Under the pieces are notes generated by a model. That model did not search any database, was not told where the DNA came from, and saw only the letters and a list, made by a program, of their open reading frames with translations. Below are positions 1 through 5,067 of a stretch of DNA of 5,067 bases, one piece after another. Origin of the DNA: Planctomycetales bacterium (lineage in GTDB: Bacteria; Planctomycetota; Planctomycetia; Isosphaerales; Isosphaeraceae); assembly GCA_027435495.1 (NCBI GenBank), contig DAHZZC010000102.1, forward strand, positions 1 to 5,067, given 5' to 3'. The position numbers were made by a program, and so were the translations under genes. Position 1 is the first letter of the stretch; the number at the start of each line of letters is the position of its first letter.

Positions 1-139
1 CGAGGAAGGATCGAGGGCGACACCAAGGCCGCCAGCAATCGAGCAGAAGCTCGTGCTTGCCCACCGCGAAGCGGTTTAGTTCAACACGACGCTTTTCTGG
101 CTCGGCTCCATTCAAAGAAGCGACGATCGCCGGGGCGGC

Positions 140-847
140 TCAGGCGGGCGGATCGGTCGGCGTGCCAACCTCGACCGAAGGCGCCGGCTTCTTCATCCGG
201 ACCCGAAGCGCCTCGATGATCGGCGGCAAGACCGAAATCACGATGATCGCCCCAATCACCAGGTGAAAGTTCTTCTGCACCGTTTCCAGGCCGCCGAACC
301 ACCACCCCGCACCCAGAAACGCCGAGACCCACGCCGCTCCGCCGATCACGTTGTAGGCCGCGAACCGCGGATAGCTCATCTTGCCGATCCCGGCGACGAA
401 CGGGGCGAACGTCCGGACAATCGGCATGAACCGCGCGAGGATGATCGTCAGCCCGCCGTACTTCTCGTAAAACTCGTGCGCCTGCATCAGGTGCCGCTTG
501 TTGAGCAACCGCGAGCTCTCGCTCCGAAACACCCGAGGCCCGATCGCGGCGCCGACGGCGTAGTTCACCGCGTCGCCAAGGATCGCCGCGACGATCAGCA
601 GGACCATCGTCGTCCCCAGATCGATCGGCGACTTCGGGTGCGACGTCACCGCGCCGACCGCGAACAGGAGCGAATCCCCCGGCAGGAACGGCGTCACCAC
701 CAGCCCCGTCTCGGCGAAGAGAATGAGGAAGAGGACGACGTACGACGTCCCGGCCCCAACCGCCTCGACAAAGGCGTTGATCGAGTCGGGGCTGAGGTGC
801 AGGAGGGCGTCGAGCAGCTTCTGCAAGATCGTCGAAAGGCCAGACAT
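140..847 (-). CDS. DedA family (SNARE-associated/VTT domain) inner-membrane protein
   Basis: This is a 235-residue multi-spanning membrane protein of the DedA family. Members in other bacteria support envelope homeostasis, and several recycle undecaprenyl phosphate or other lipids across the inner membrane in a manner dependent on the proton-motive force. Family signatures are visible in order: E46-T-G-L followed by PFLPGDSLLF (about 53-62), giving the conserved acidic pair E46 and D58; GDAVNY at 91-96; and ARFMPIVRTFAPFVAGIG at 138-155, with the two conserved arginines R139 and R145. Hydrophobic segments lie near 34-52, 79-102, 133-155, 160-185 and 195-215, and the tail is short, basic then Pro-rich. 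An open frame reaches back to 955, but that extension overlaps the preceding exbD-like gene and does not look like DedA. The ATG at 847 has GGAG six bases upstream and lies 16 bases after the exbD-like stop. It is the last gene of an apparent exbB-exbD-dedA unit. The transported substrate cannot be told from sequence. Confidence 0.93.
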   Translation of the reverse strand: MSGLSTILQKLLDALLHLSPDSINAFVEAVGAGTSYVVLFLILFAETGLVVTPFLPGDSLLFAVGAVTSHPKSPIDLGTTMVLLIVAAILGDAVNYAVGAAIGPRVFRSESSRLLNKRHLMQAHEFYEKYGGLTIILARFMPIVRTFAPFVAGIGKMSYPRFAAYNVIGGAAWVSAFLGAGWWFGGLETVQKNFHLVIGAIIVISVLPPIIEALRVRMKKPAPSVEVGTPTDPPA

Positions 848-853
848 CCGGGT

Positions 854-857
854 CTCC
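854..857 (-). promoter_or_regulatory. Ribosome binding site of the dedA-like gene
   Basis: GGAG on the minus strand sits six bases before the ATG at 847. It supports that start over the in-frame upstream one at 955, which would place the dedA start about 90 bases inside the exbD-like gene. Confidence 0.6.
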
Positions 858-863
858 GTGGAA

Positions 864-1298
864 TTAGGGCTGTCCTGTTCCTCGATCGCGGGTCCGCACC
901 GGAAGGCGAACATTCCGAATGCCAGCCTCGTCGCAGGCGGCGAGAACGTCGGCAAGATCCTGATACGCCAGCTTCGCGTCCCCCCGGATGATCACACCCT
1001 GATTGGCGTAGCGGGACCGCGCCTCGCGGAGCATCGCGGCGAGACTGTCCAGATCAAACGAGACATCCCCCACCCCGACCAAGCCCGGCCCCCGGATCGT
1101 CAGGATCAAATCCTCGGGCGCGGCGGTGATCGGGGCGGCGTCGGAAACCTCGGGGACGTTCACCGCAAATTCATTCTCGTCCCAGTCGTAAAGCCTTGTG
1201 GCGGCCATAAAAAAGACAAGTAAACACAAAATCACATCGACCATCGGCGTCATGTTTATGGCCGGGGCCTCGTCGGACTGCACACGGCTCGACAACAT
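864..1298 (-). CDS. Biopolymer transport protein, ExbD/TolR family
   Basis: This 144-residue protein, of usual length for the family, is the partner of ExbB/TolQ-type proton channels. It is a bitopic inner-membrane protein whose single helix carries the proton-accepting aspartate and whose C-terminal domain lies in the periplasm. The N-terminus has the hallmark INMTPMVDVILCLLVFFM at residues 14-31, in which D21 is the expected channel aspartate. The periplasmic part ends with the typical fold VIIRGDAKLAYQDLADVL followed by a conserved ACDEAGI stretch (about 101-127). The start ATG is preceded by GGGGAGGG (1305-1312) six bases upstream. It begins 33 bases after the ExbB-like gene and ends 16 bases before the DedA gene, so the three probably share a transcript. 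Whether it serves TonB-dependent uptake (ExbD) or a Tol-like role (TolR) cannot be decided, because no TonB, TolA, TolB or receptor gene is in the window. Confidence 0.95.
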   Translation of the reverse strand: MLSSRVQSDEAPAINMTPMVDVILCLLVFFMAATRLYDWDENEFAVNVPEVSDAAPITAAPEDLILTIRGPGLVGVGDVSFDLDSLAAMLREARSRYANQGVIIRGDAKLAYQDLADVLAACDEAGIRNVRLPVRTRDRGTGQP

Positions 1299-1331
1299 CG
1301 AACGCCCTCCCCTGCCCCGATCTGGAGGGGG

Positions 1332-2156
1332 TCAGAAGCCCCGCGAATCGTACCGCTGAGTCTCGCTGGGTCCAATGGGGAGGTGACGGCGGTCCGACGA
1401 GCCGCCGCGGTGCGCCTCGGCCGCAACCAGCTCGATCACCTGCCGGGCCCGGCGATCCAGCTCGCCGACCAGGAGGTCTACCCGGTTCAGGAAAACGTAG
1501 TAGAAGGCCATCGAGACGATCGCGATCGCCAGACCAAACGCCGTCGCGACGAGCGCCAGGCTGATCCCGTGCGCCAGGGCCTCGCCCCGCGACGGCCCGA
1601 CCCGACCGCCAAGCGCATCGAACGACTGGATGATCCCGACGACCGTACCCAGCAGGCCAAGCAGCGGTCCGAGGCTCGCCATCGCGCTCAGAACCCGAAG
1701 GTTCCGCTTCATCTCGACGACCTCGACGGCCGCGTCGTGGCTGAGGATCTGGCGGATCGCGACCCCCGGCTGCCCCCAGGCGCCGACAACGATCGCAAAG
1801 ACGCGAGCGGCCGGCGAGTCGTGCGCCCGACAGAGTTCCAGCGCTCGCTCGCGGTCGAGCTTGCCCGTGGAGAGACGTTCGAGAAACCGATCGGCGAACT
1901 CGCGAGGGATGATCCGCTCGCGTTTCAAAGCCATCCCGCGCTCGATGACGTACCCCATCGCGACGATCGAACAGGCGACCAGCGGCCAGAGCATCGGGTT
2001 GGCCTGGGTGACCAGCCGGACAACACTCGACCGCCCGATCCCCGGACGGGGCCCGGCGTCGGCCTTGCGGGGAGCCTCCTGCGCTCGCGCGGGGGCCAGG
2101 CCGAGCCAGCTGGCGAGGGCCAGGATCGCAATCCACTGGCGGGGTCGGACGGCCAT
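1332..2156 (-). CDS. MotA/TolQ/ExbB-family proton channel protein with signal peptide
   Basis: This 274-residue inner-membrane protein forms the pentameric proton channel together with the ExbD-like protein encoded just downstream, converting proton-motive force into work on the envelope. It begins with a signal-peptide-like segment: basic start, hydrophobic core from about 8 to 21, then an A-R-A motif at 23-25 as the likely cleavage site. A first channel helix follows at about 54-72, ending in I-E-R, then a cytoplasmic helical region at about 78-150. The second helix holds GPLLGLLGTVVGII (163-176) and the third holds ISLALVATAFGLAIAI (198-213). The conserved threonines expected near the proton path are T171 and T205. 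The tail is hydrophilic and Arg/Ser-rich. A GTG two codons earlier (2162) is possible, but the ATG at 2156 has better ribosome binding site spacing. ExbB, TolQ and MotA-like roles cannot be separated by sequence alone; the ExbD neighbour argues against a flagellar MotA. Confidence 0.94.
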   Translation of the reverse strand: MAVRPRQWIAILALASWLGLAPARAQEAPRKADAGPRPGIGRSSVVRLVTQANPMLWPLVACSIVAMGYVIERGMALKRERIIPREFADRFLERLSTGKLDRERALELCRAHDSPAARVFAIVVGAWGQPGVAIRQILSHDAAVEVVEMKRNLRVLSAMASLGPLLGLLGTVVGIIQSFDALGGRVGPSRGEALAHGISLALVATAFGLAIAIVSMAFYYVFLNRVDLLVGELDRRARQVIELVAAEAHRGGSSDRRHLPIGPSETQRYDSRGF

Positions 2157-2161
2157 CGTCA

Positions 2162-2172
2162 CTCCTCTCCTT
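2162..2172 (-). promoter_or_regulatory. Double Shine-Dalgarno of the exbB-like gene
   Basis: The minus strand reads AAGGAGAGGAG, two overlapping purine-rich sites. The proximal GAGGAG (2162-2167) lies five bases before the ATG at 2156. The distal AAGGAG (2167-2172) lies ten bases before that ATG, or four before the alternative GTG at 2162. The spacing favours the ATG. Confidence 0.6.
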
Positions 2173-2181
2173 CAGGAAGGA
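2168..2181 (-). promoter_or_regulatory. Small hairpin over the exbB-like ribosome binding site
   Basis: The arms tcctt (2168-2172) and aagga (2177-2181) are perfectly complementary around a four-base loop. In the minus-strand transcript the 3' arm of the stem includes the AAGGA of the distal Shine-Dalgarno, while the proximal site stays free. The stem is only five pairs, so any effect on translation is speculative. Confidence 0.25.
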
Positions 2182-2248
2182 CCATGCCCGCAGTCGGAAG
2201 TCCCGGATCGGCGGGCGAGGCCCATCCTCGTCATCCTGGCCTGGACGA

Positions 2249-3253
2249 TCACGCCTCCTTGGCGTTGATCCAGGGCATCAGGGCGCGGAGCTGCTTGCCG
2301 ACCTTCTCCACCGGATGCTCGCGCTCGAGCCGCTTCGTCGCGTTGAAGACGGGACGATTGGCCCGGTTCTCGAGGATCCACTCGCGGGCGAACTGGCCGG
2401 TCTGGATCTCGCGGAGGATCTTGCGCATCTCCTCGCGGGTCTGCTCGTTGACGATCCGGGGGCCGCGGGTGTAGTCGCCGAACTCAGCGGTGTTCGAGAT
2501 GCTGTATCGCATGTAGTTCAGGCCGCCCTGATACATCAGGTCGACGATCAGCTTCAGCTCGTGCAGGCACTCGAAGTAGGCACTCTCGGGCTGGTATCCG
2601 GCCTCGACGAGCGTCTCGAAGCCCATCTTCACCAGGGCACTGACGCCGCCGCAGAGGACGACCTGCTCGCCGAAGAGGTCCGTCTCGGTCTCCTCGGCGA
2701 AGGTGGTTTGCAAAACGCCGGCGCGGCTGCCGCCGATCCCCTTGGCGTAGGCCAGGGCGAGTGCCTTGCCGGCCGGGGTGCAGGTCTCGGTCGTCGCGAT
2801 CAGGCAGGGAACGCCGCCCCCCTTGACGAACTCGCTCCGAACCAGGTGGCCGGGACCCTTGGGGGCGACCAGCGCGCAGTCAACACTCTCGGGCGGGACG
2901 ACCTGGCCGAAGTGGATGTTGAAGCCGTGCGAGCAGAGGAGCAGGTTGCCCGGCTTGAGGTGCGGCCGGATGTCGCGGGCATAGACCTCGCCCTGAACCT
3001 CGTCCGGCAGGAGGATATTGATCAGGTCGCCGGCCTCGGCGGCCTCGGCGGCGGAGACCGGCTTGAAGCCGTCGCGAACCGCCGCGTCGTAATTCGCCGA
3101 GCCCGGCCGCTGGCCGATCACGACGTTGCAGCCCGAGTCACGCAGGTTCTGCGCCTGGGCGTGCCCCTGGCTCCCATAGCCGATCACTGCGATCGTCTTC
3201 CCCTTCAGCAGTGATAGATCGGCGTCCTGATCGTAGTACATCTTCGCAGGCAT
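2249..3253 (-). CDS. ilvC: Ketol-acid reductoisomerase (class I, short form)
   Basis: This 334-residue cytoplasmic enzyme carries out the second common step of branched-chain amino acid synthesis. It isomerises and reduces acetolactate (or acetohydroxybutyrate) to the dihydroxy acid, using NAD(P)H and Mg2+. The N-terminal Rossmann domain shows the nucleotide motif GYGSQGHAQAQNL at 25-37. The catalytic histidine is H109 in LLCSHGFNIHFGQ, and PKGPGH lies at 131-136. The all-helical C-terminal domain carries the metal ligands D192 and E196 in TDLFGEQVVLCGG, then E228 and E232, and S253 in the SISNTAE motif. The length matches the usual class I enzyme of about 330-340 residues and every key residue is present. 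The frame is open to 3331, but the conserved family N-terminus (MPAKMYYDQDADLSLLKGK) begins at the ATG at 3253, with AGAGGA eight bases upstream. It follows ilvN by 134 bases, fitting an ilvN-ilvC unit. Confidence 0.98.
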   Translation of the reverse strand: MPAKMYYDQDADLSLLKGKTIAVIGYGSQGHAQAQNLRDSGCNVVIGQRPGSANYDAAVRDGFKPVSAAEAAEAGDLINILLPDEVQGEVYARDIRPHLKPGNLLLCSHGFNIHFGQVVPPESVDCALVAPKGPGHLVRSEFVKGGGVPCLIATTETCTPAGKALALAYAKGIGGSRAGVLQTTFAEETETDLFGEQVVLCGGVSALVKMGFETLVEAGYQPESAYFECLHELKLIVDLMYQGGLNYMRYSISNTAEFGDYTRGPRIVNEQTREEMRKILREIQTGQFAREWILENRANRPVFNATKRLEREHPVEKVGKQLRALMPWINAKEA

Positions 3254-3261
3254 CGACGTCG

Positions 3262-3267
3262 TCCTCT
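3262..3267 (-). promoter_or_regulatory. Ribosome binding site of ilvC
   Basis: AGAGGA on the minus strand sits eight bases before the ATG at 3253 and decides that start over the in-frame one at 3331, whose extra 26 residues do not match the family. Confidence 0.65.
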
Positions 3268-3371
3268 TAGTAGCTCGGCCCGGCCAGTCGTCTCGGTCGA
3301 GCCCAATCGAGGCCCACCCGCCGACGAACAATCGATCTCAACTCCCATCTCACATCTTAACGCATCCGCCC

Positions 3372-3391
3372 CTGATCCGGGATCGGATCAG
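3372..3391 (-). terminator. Hairpin at the ilvN stop codon
   Basis: A perfect seven-base inverted repeat, ctgatcc (3372-3378) and ggatcag (3385-3391), encloses a six-base loop. The ilvN stop codon (3388-3390) lies within the stem. No T-run follows on the minus strand, so it is not a canonical intrinsic terminator. It may be a weak terminator, an mRNA-stabilising or processing structure between ilvN and ilvC, or chance. Confidence 0.3.
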
Positions 3392-3978
3392 AGCTCGGAA
3401 TGGCCGCGGACCTCGGCGGTCTCCTCGGCGGCTCCCGTGTCGGGCATCGTCACCTCGCGATCGGCCTCCATCGGGCGATCGCCGCGGACCAGGGCGATCC
3501 GGCCGGTCCGCGCCAGCTCGTGGATGCCGTACGGCCGAACCTGCTCGATGAACGCCTCGATCTTCTGCTCCTTCCCCGAGACCTCGATCATCAGGATCTC
3601 GGGACTGACGTCCACGACCCGGCCTCGGAAAATATCGACCAGCGCCTGGACCTCCGCACGGACCGCCGCCGGCGCCTGGACCTTGATCAGCATCAGGTCG
3701 CGCTCGACGTAGTCCTCGCTCGAGATATCGTGAACCTTCACGACGGTGACGATCTTCTCGAGCTGCTTGCGAACCTGCTCGAGGTGCCGGTCGTCGCCCA
3801 TCACGACGACGGTGATCCGCGAGAGGTTGGGGTCCTCGGTCTCGCCGACTGCGAGGCTGTCGATGTTGAAGCCCCGCGACGCGAACATCCCCGAGACGTG
3901 CGCCAGCACGCCGGGCCGGTTCTGCACCAGGGCCGAGAGAAGATGTCGCCGCCTCCCCGAATCCGTCTGCACCGCCAT
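3388..3978 (-). CDS. ilvN: Acetolactate synthase small (regulatory) subunit
   Basis: This 196-residue protein is the regulatory subunit of acetohydroxyacid synthase. It activates the catalytic IlvB subunit and usually confers feedback inhibition by valine. An N-terminal ACT domain spans about 11-85 and contains QNRPGVLAHVSGMFASRGFN (19-38) followed by IDSLAVGETED. N20, G23 and N38 align with the residues known to matter for valine binding in Escherichia coli IlvH, so feedback control is probably retained. The C-terminal domain shows ERDLMLIKV (92-100), FRGRVVDVS (117-125) and YGIHELARTGRIAL (150-163). A hydrophilic tail of about 28 residues after the family core is longer than in many homologues. 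The ATG at 3978 has AGGAG six bases upstream. An in-frame start at 4032 is rejected because its extra residues are only a translation of the intergenic repeat. ilvC follows; ilvB is not adjacent. Confidence 0.96.
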   Translation of the reverse strand: MAVQTDSGRRRHLLSALVQNRPGVLAHVSGMFASRGFNIDSLAVGETEDPNLSRITVVVMGDDRHLEQVRKQLEKIVTVVKVHDISSEDYVERDLMLIKVQAPAAVRAEVQALVDIFRGRVVDVSPEILMIEVSGKEQKIEAFIEQVRPYGIHELARTGRIALVRGDRPMEADREVTMPDTGAAEETAEVRGHSEL

Positions 3979-3984
3979 TCGCCG

Positions 3985-3989
3985 CTCCT
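3985..3989 (-). promoter_or_regulatory. Ribosome binding site of ilvN
   Basis: AGGAG on the minus strand sits six bases before the ATG at 3978. It settles the start of ilvN downstream of the inverted repeat rather than inside it. Confidence 0.7.
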
Positions 3990-4007
3990 GGAAATTCAAA
4001 AAGGCCG

Positions 4008-4157
4008 GAACCACGAAAAACACGAAGGTCACGAAAGGGGCTGACCCCGCTCGGGACGCCGCCCCGACCTCGGATGGACTCTCTTACCGGAGAGATAGTT
4101 CATCTTTCCGGCCCCTGAATCTTCTTTCTTTCGTGCCCTTCGTGGTTTTCGTGGTTC
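4008..4157. repeat. 150-bp element bounded by 30-bp inverted repeats of CACGAA type
   Basis: The left arm (4008-4037) and the reverse complement of the right arm (4128-4157) match at 28 of 30 positions, with a 90-base spacer between them. Each arm is itself built of three 9-base units of the pattern NCACGAANN, so translation of one strand gives a His-Glu or Thr-Lys repeating peptide and the other gives a Phe-Val-rich one. The spacer contains two minor stems, gggg/cccc (4037-4048) and ctctc/gagag (4079-4094). The arms can pair into a long hairpin in RNA or single-stranded DNA. The element fills most of the gap between the DUF4340-like gene and ilvN. From general recollection, similar CACGAA repeats are scattered in intergenic regions of planctomycetes and some other phyla; I could not search for copies here. 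Confidence 0.8.
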
Positions 4158-4159
4158 CT

Positions 4160-4175
4160 CCGGACCTGGGTCCGG
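4160..4175 (-). terminator. GC-rich hairpin after the DUF4340-like gene
   Basis: The arms ccggac (4160-4165) and gtccgg (4170-4175) form a perfect six-base stem around a four-base loop, beginning six bases after the stop codon of the upstream gene. The position suits a terminator or a 3'-end stabiliser. No T-run follows on the minus strand, so intrinsic termination here is uncertain. Confidence 0.35.
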
Positions 4176-4181
4176 GCCCGA

Positions 4182-5066
4182 TCACGGATGCCCGGGGAAG
4201 CCCGCCGCGCCGCCCGGGAAGCCGCCCATCGGAGGGAGGTTTCCGCCGCCGGGACCGCCGGGACCGCCGGGCGGGCCCTTCGGCTTGAGGATGTTCGCCG
4301 CGTCGAGGTTGATCTTGGTGAAGCTCTCGCCCGGCGTCACGTAATACCAGGGGCCGAACCGGGCCGCGAGATCCTTCACCTTCTTTTGACCATCCGCGAT
4401 CTTCCGGTCGTGCTCGTCCTTCTCCCGCTTTTCCCTCTCCTCGGCCGCCTTCTGATCGGCGAGGTCGTTCGGATCGTCGGCCTTGGGAGCGAAGACGTCG
4501 CCCGGCAGGTCGTGGACCTCGCCCGCCCGACTCAGCGGCTTTTCGACCTTCACCGGCTCGGGGATCATCGTCGGGTCGAACGAGACGGTCAGCATGAGAT
4601 AGCGGTTTTCCTGGGCGCCGGCGGGCTTCTTTTCGGCGGCCTTCTTCGCGGCGGCCTTGTCCTTCTTCTCGTCAGCGTCGGGCGTGCCGGCGGAGAGCTC
4701 GTCGCCGGTCGCGAAGACCGGACCGCCGTACCGGAGGGTGTAGACCACCCCGTCATCGGTCGAGACAACGACGTCGCCCTGGTCGGAGAAGAGGCCGTGG
4801 TTCCGCGAGAGGTAGAAGCCCCGGCTCATCAGCGAGGTCGCGATCGGGACGGTCAGTTGCAACTTCGGATCGTTAGGGTCGGTCAGCCCCGGCGGCTTGG
4901 GCCGAACGCCGACGATTTTGAGGTCGCCGAGGGCCTCGGTCAGCTCGCGGAGCTTCTCCTCGTTGGCCTCCTGGTTGGGCGGCATCGGCGAGGGGTTCCA
5001 CTTGCCGGTCTCGGGGTCGCGCTTCTCGATCGCGACGTTCCACGGCCCGAACGACTCCTTGCGGGT
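4182..5066 (-). CDS. DUF4340 domain-containing protein, 3' part (5' end outside window)
   Basis: The frame runs open to the window edge, leaving 294 visible residues. The in-frame ATG at 4985 is probably internal, because the 27 codons before it read as normal protein (for example SFGPWNVAIEKRDPETGKW). The visible part resembles the C-terminal region of planctomycete DUF4340 proteins: a W-x-V segment, then LTEALGDLKIVGVRPKPPGL (about 43-62), a GLFSDQGDVVVSTDDGVVYTLRYG-like beta-rich stretch (about 91-114), RYLMLTVSFDP (about 155-165), and a charged helix ending in RFGPWYYVTPGESFTKI (about 236-252). Inserted are a Lys/Ala-rich linker (about 131-149) and an E/K/D-rich probable coiled coil (about 197-233). 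The end is a Gly/Pro-rich tail. DUF4340 proteins are often encoded beside gliding-type ABC transporter genes, so such genes may lie just upstream, outside the window. The biochemical role is unknown. The assignment is from remembered family pattern, not a search. Confidence 0.75.
   Translation of the reverse strand, partial: TRKESFGPWNVAIEKRDPETGKWNPSPMPPNQEANEEKLRELTEALGDLKIVGVRPKPPGLTDPNDPKLQLTVPIATSLMSRGFYLSRNHGLFSDQGDVVVSTDDGVVYTLRYGGPVFATGDELSAGTPDADEKKDKAAAKKAAEKKPAGAQENRYLMLTVSFDPTMIPEPVKVEKPLSRAGEVHDLPGDVFAPKADDPNDLADQKAAEEREKREKDEHDRKIADGQKKVKDLAARFGPWYYVTPGESFTKINLDAANILKPKGPPGGPGGPGGGNLPPMGGFPGGAAGFPGHP
4246..4272 (-). repeat. 9-base tandem repeat in the Gly/Pro tail
   Basis: Three near-identical copies of ccgccggga stand head to tail inside the 3' end of the DUF4340-like gene. 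On the coding strand they encode consecutive P-G-G triplets, part of a collagen-like, probably disordered C-terminus. Such repeats change length easily by slippage. Confidence 0.7.
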
Positions 5067-5067
5067 G

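Noticed and set aside
40..75. Two small perfect hairpins (40-53 and 63-75) downstream of dedA, considered as a terminator
   Set aside because: The stems are only five pairs, no T-run follows on the minus strand, and they lie 65 or more bases after the dedA stop; such stems are common by chance in GC-rich DNA.
1..139. Possible gene or RNA in the left edge
   Set aside because: No conserved protein pattern, tRNA shape or other recognisable element was seen on either strand.
263..991. Long plus-strand open frame opposite dedA and the exbD-like gene
   Set aside because: It is Arg/Asp/Pro-rich with no family pattern and lies antisense to two well-supported genes; it is a by-product of high GC content.
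1171..2136. 321-codon minus-strand frame overlapping the exbB-like gene in another frame
   Set aside because: The Arg/Gly/Pro-rich translation has no motif, whereas the exbB-like frame over the same bases shows all the family signatures.
1383..2474. 363-codon plus-strand open frame across the exbB-like gene and the ilvC end
   Set aside because: The composition is low-complexity Arg/Asp/Pro-rich, it spans two minus-strand genes and an intergenic gap, and it has no recognisable domain.
2315..3214. 299-codon plus-strand frame opposite ilvC
   Set aside because: It mirrors the conserved ilvC codons and has no independent domain or ribosome binding site.
3254..3387. Promoter for ilvC in the ilvN-ilvC gap
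   Set aside because: No convincing -35/-10 pair with suitable spacing could be read on the minus strand.
4008..4157. CRISPR array or insertion sequence at the CACGAA repeat
   Set aside because: There are only two inverted arms and no regular direct repeats with unique spacers, and there is no transposase frame inside the 150 bases.

Overview
The window is a GC-rich stretch of bacterial chromosome with six protein genes, all read from the minus strand. It most likely comes from a planctomycete, perhaps the Isosphaera/Singulisphaera side of that phylum. That assignment is inference. It rests on a DUF4340-type protein of planctomycete style, an ExbB-like channel protein with an N-terminal signal peptide, the form of the ketol-acid reductoisomerase, and a CACGAA-type intergenic repeat that I associate with such genomes.

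In the direction of transcription (high to low coordinates) the layout is as follows. At 5066-4182 is the 3' part of a DUF4340-like gene that enters from outside the window. At 4181-3979 is a gap holding a short GC-rich hairpin and a 150-bp inverted repeat with 30-bp arms. At 3978-3388 is ilvN, the regulatory subunit of acetolactate synthase. At 3253-2249 is ilvC, ketol-acid reductoisomerase. At 2156-1332 is an ExbB/TolQ/MotA-family proton channel protein. At 1298-864 is its ExbD/TolR partner. At 847-140 is a DedA-family membrane protein. The last 139 bases hold no gene that I can support.

Two functional blocks can be seen. ilvN and ilvC serve two consecutive steps of valine, leucine and isoleucine synthesis, but the catalytic subunit gene ilvB is not beside them in this window. 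The ExbB-like, ExbD-like and DedA genes are tightly spaced (33 and 16 bases apart) and probably co-transcribed. All three encode inner-membrane proteins of families that use or depend on the proton-motive force. The 86-base gap between ilvC and the exbB-like gene would allow either one long transcript or a separate promoter; no clear promoter can be read.

Most of the window is ordinary metabolic and envelope gene content, and I see no undescribed defence or mobile system. The part most worth a second look is the inverted repeat just upstream of ilvN. It can fold into a long hairpin, and a competing helix there ends directly before a T-run.
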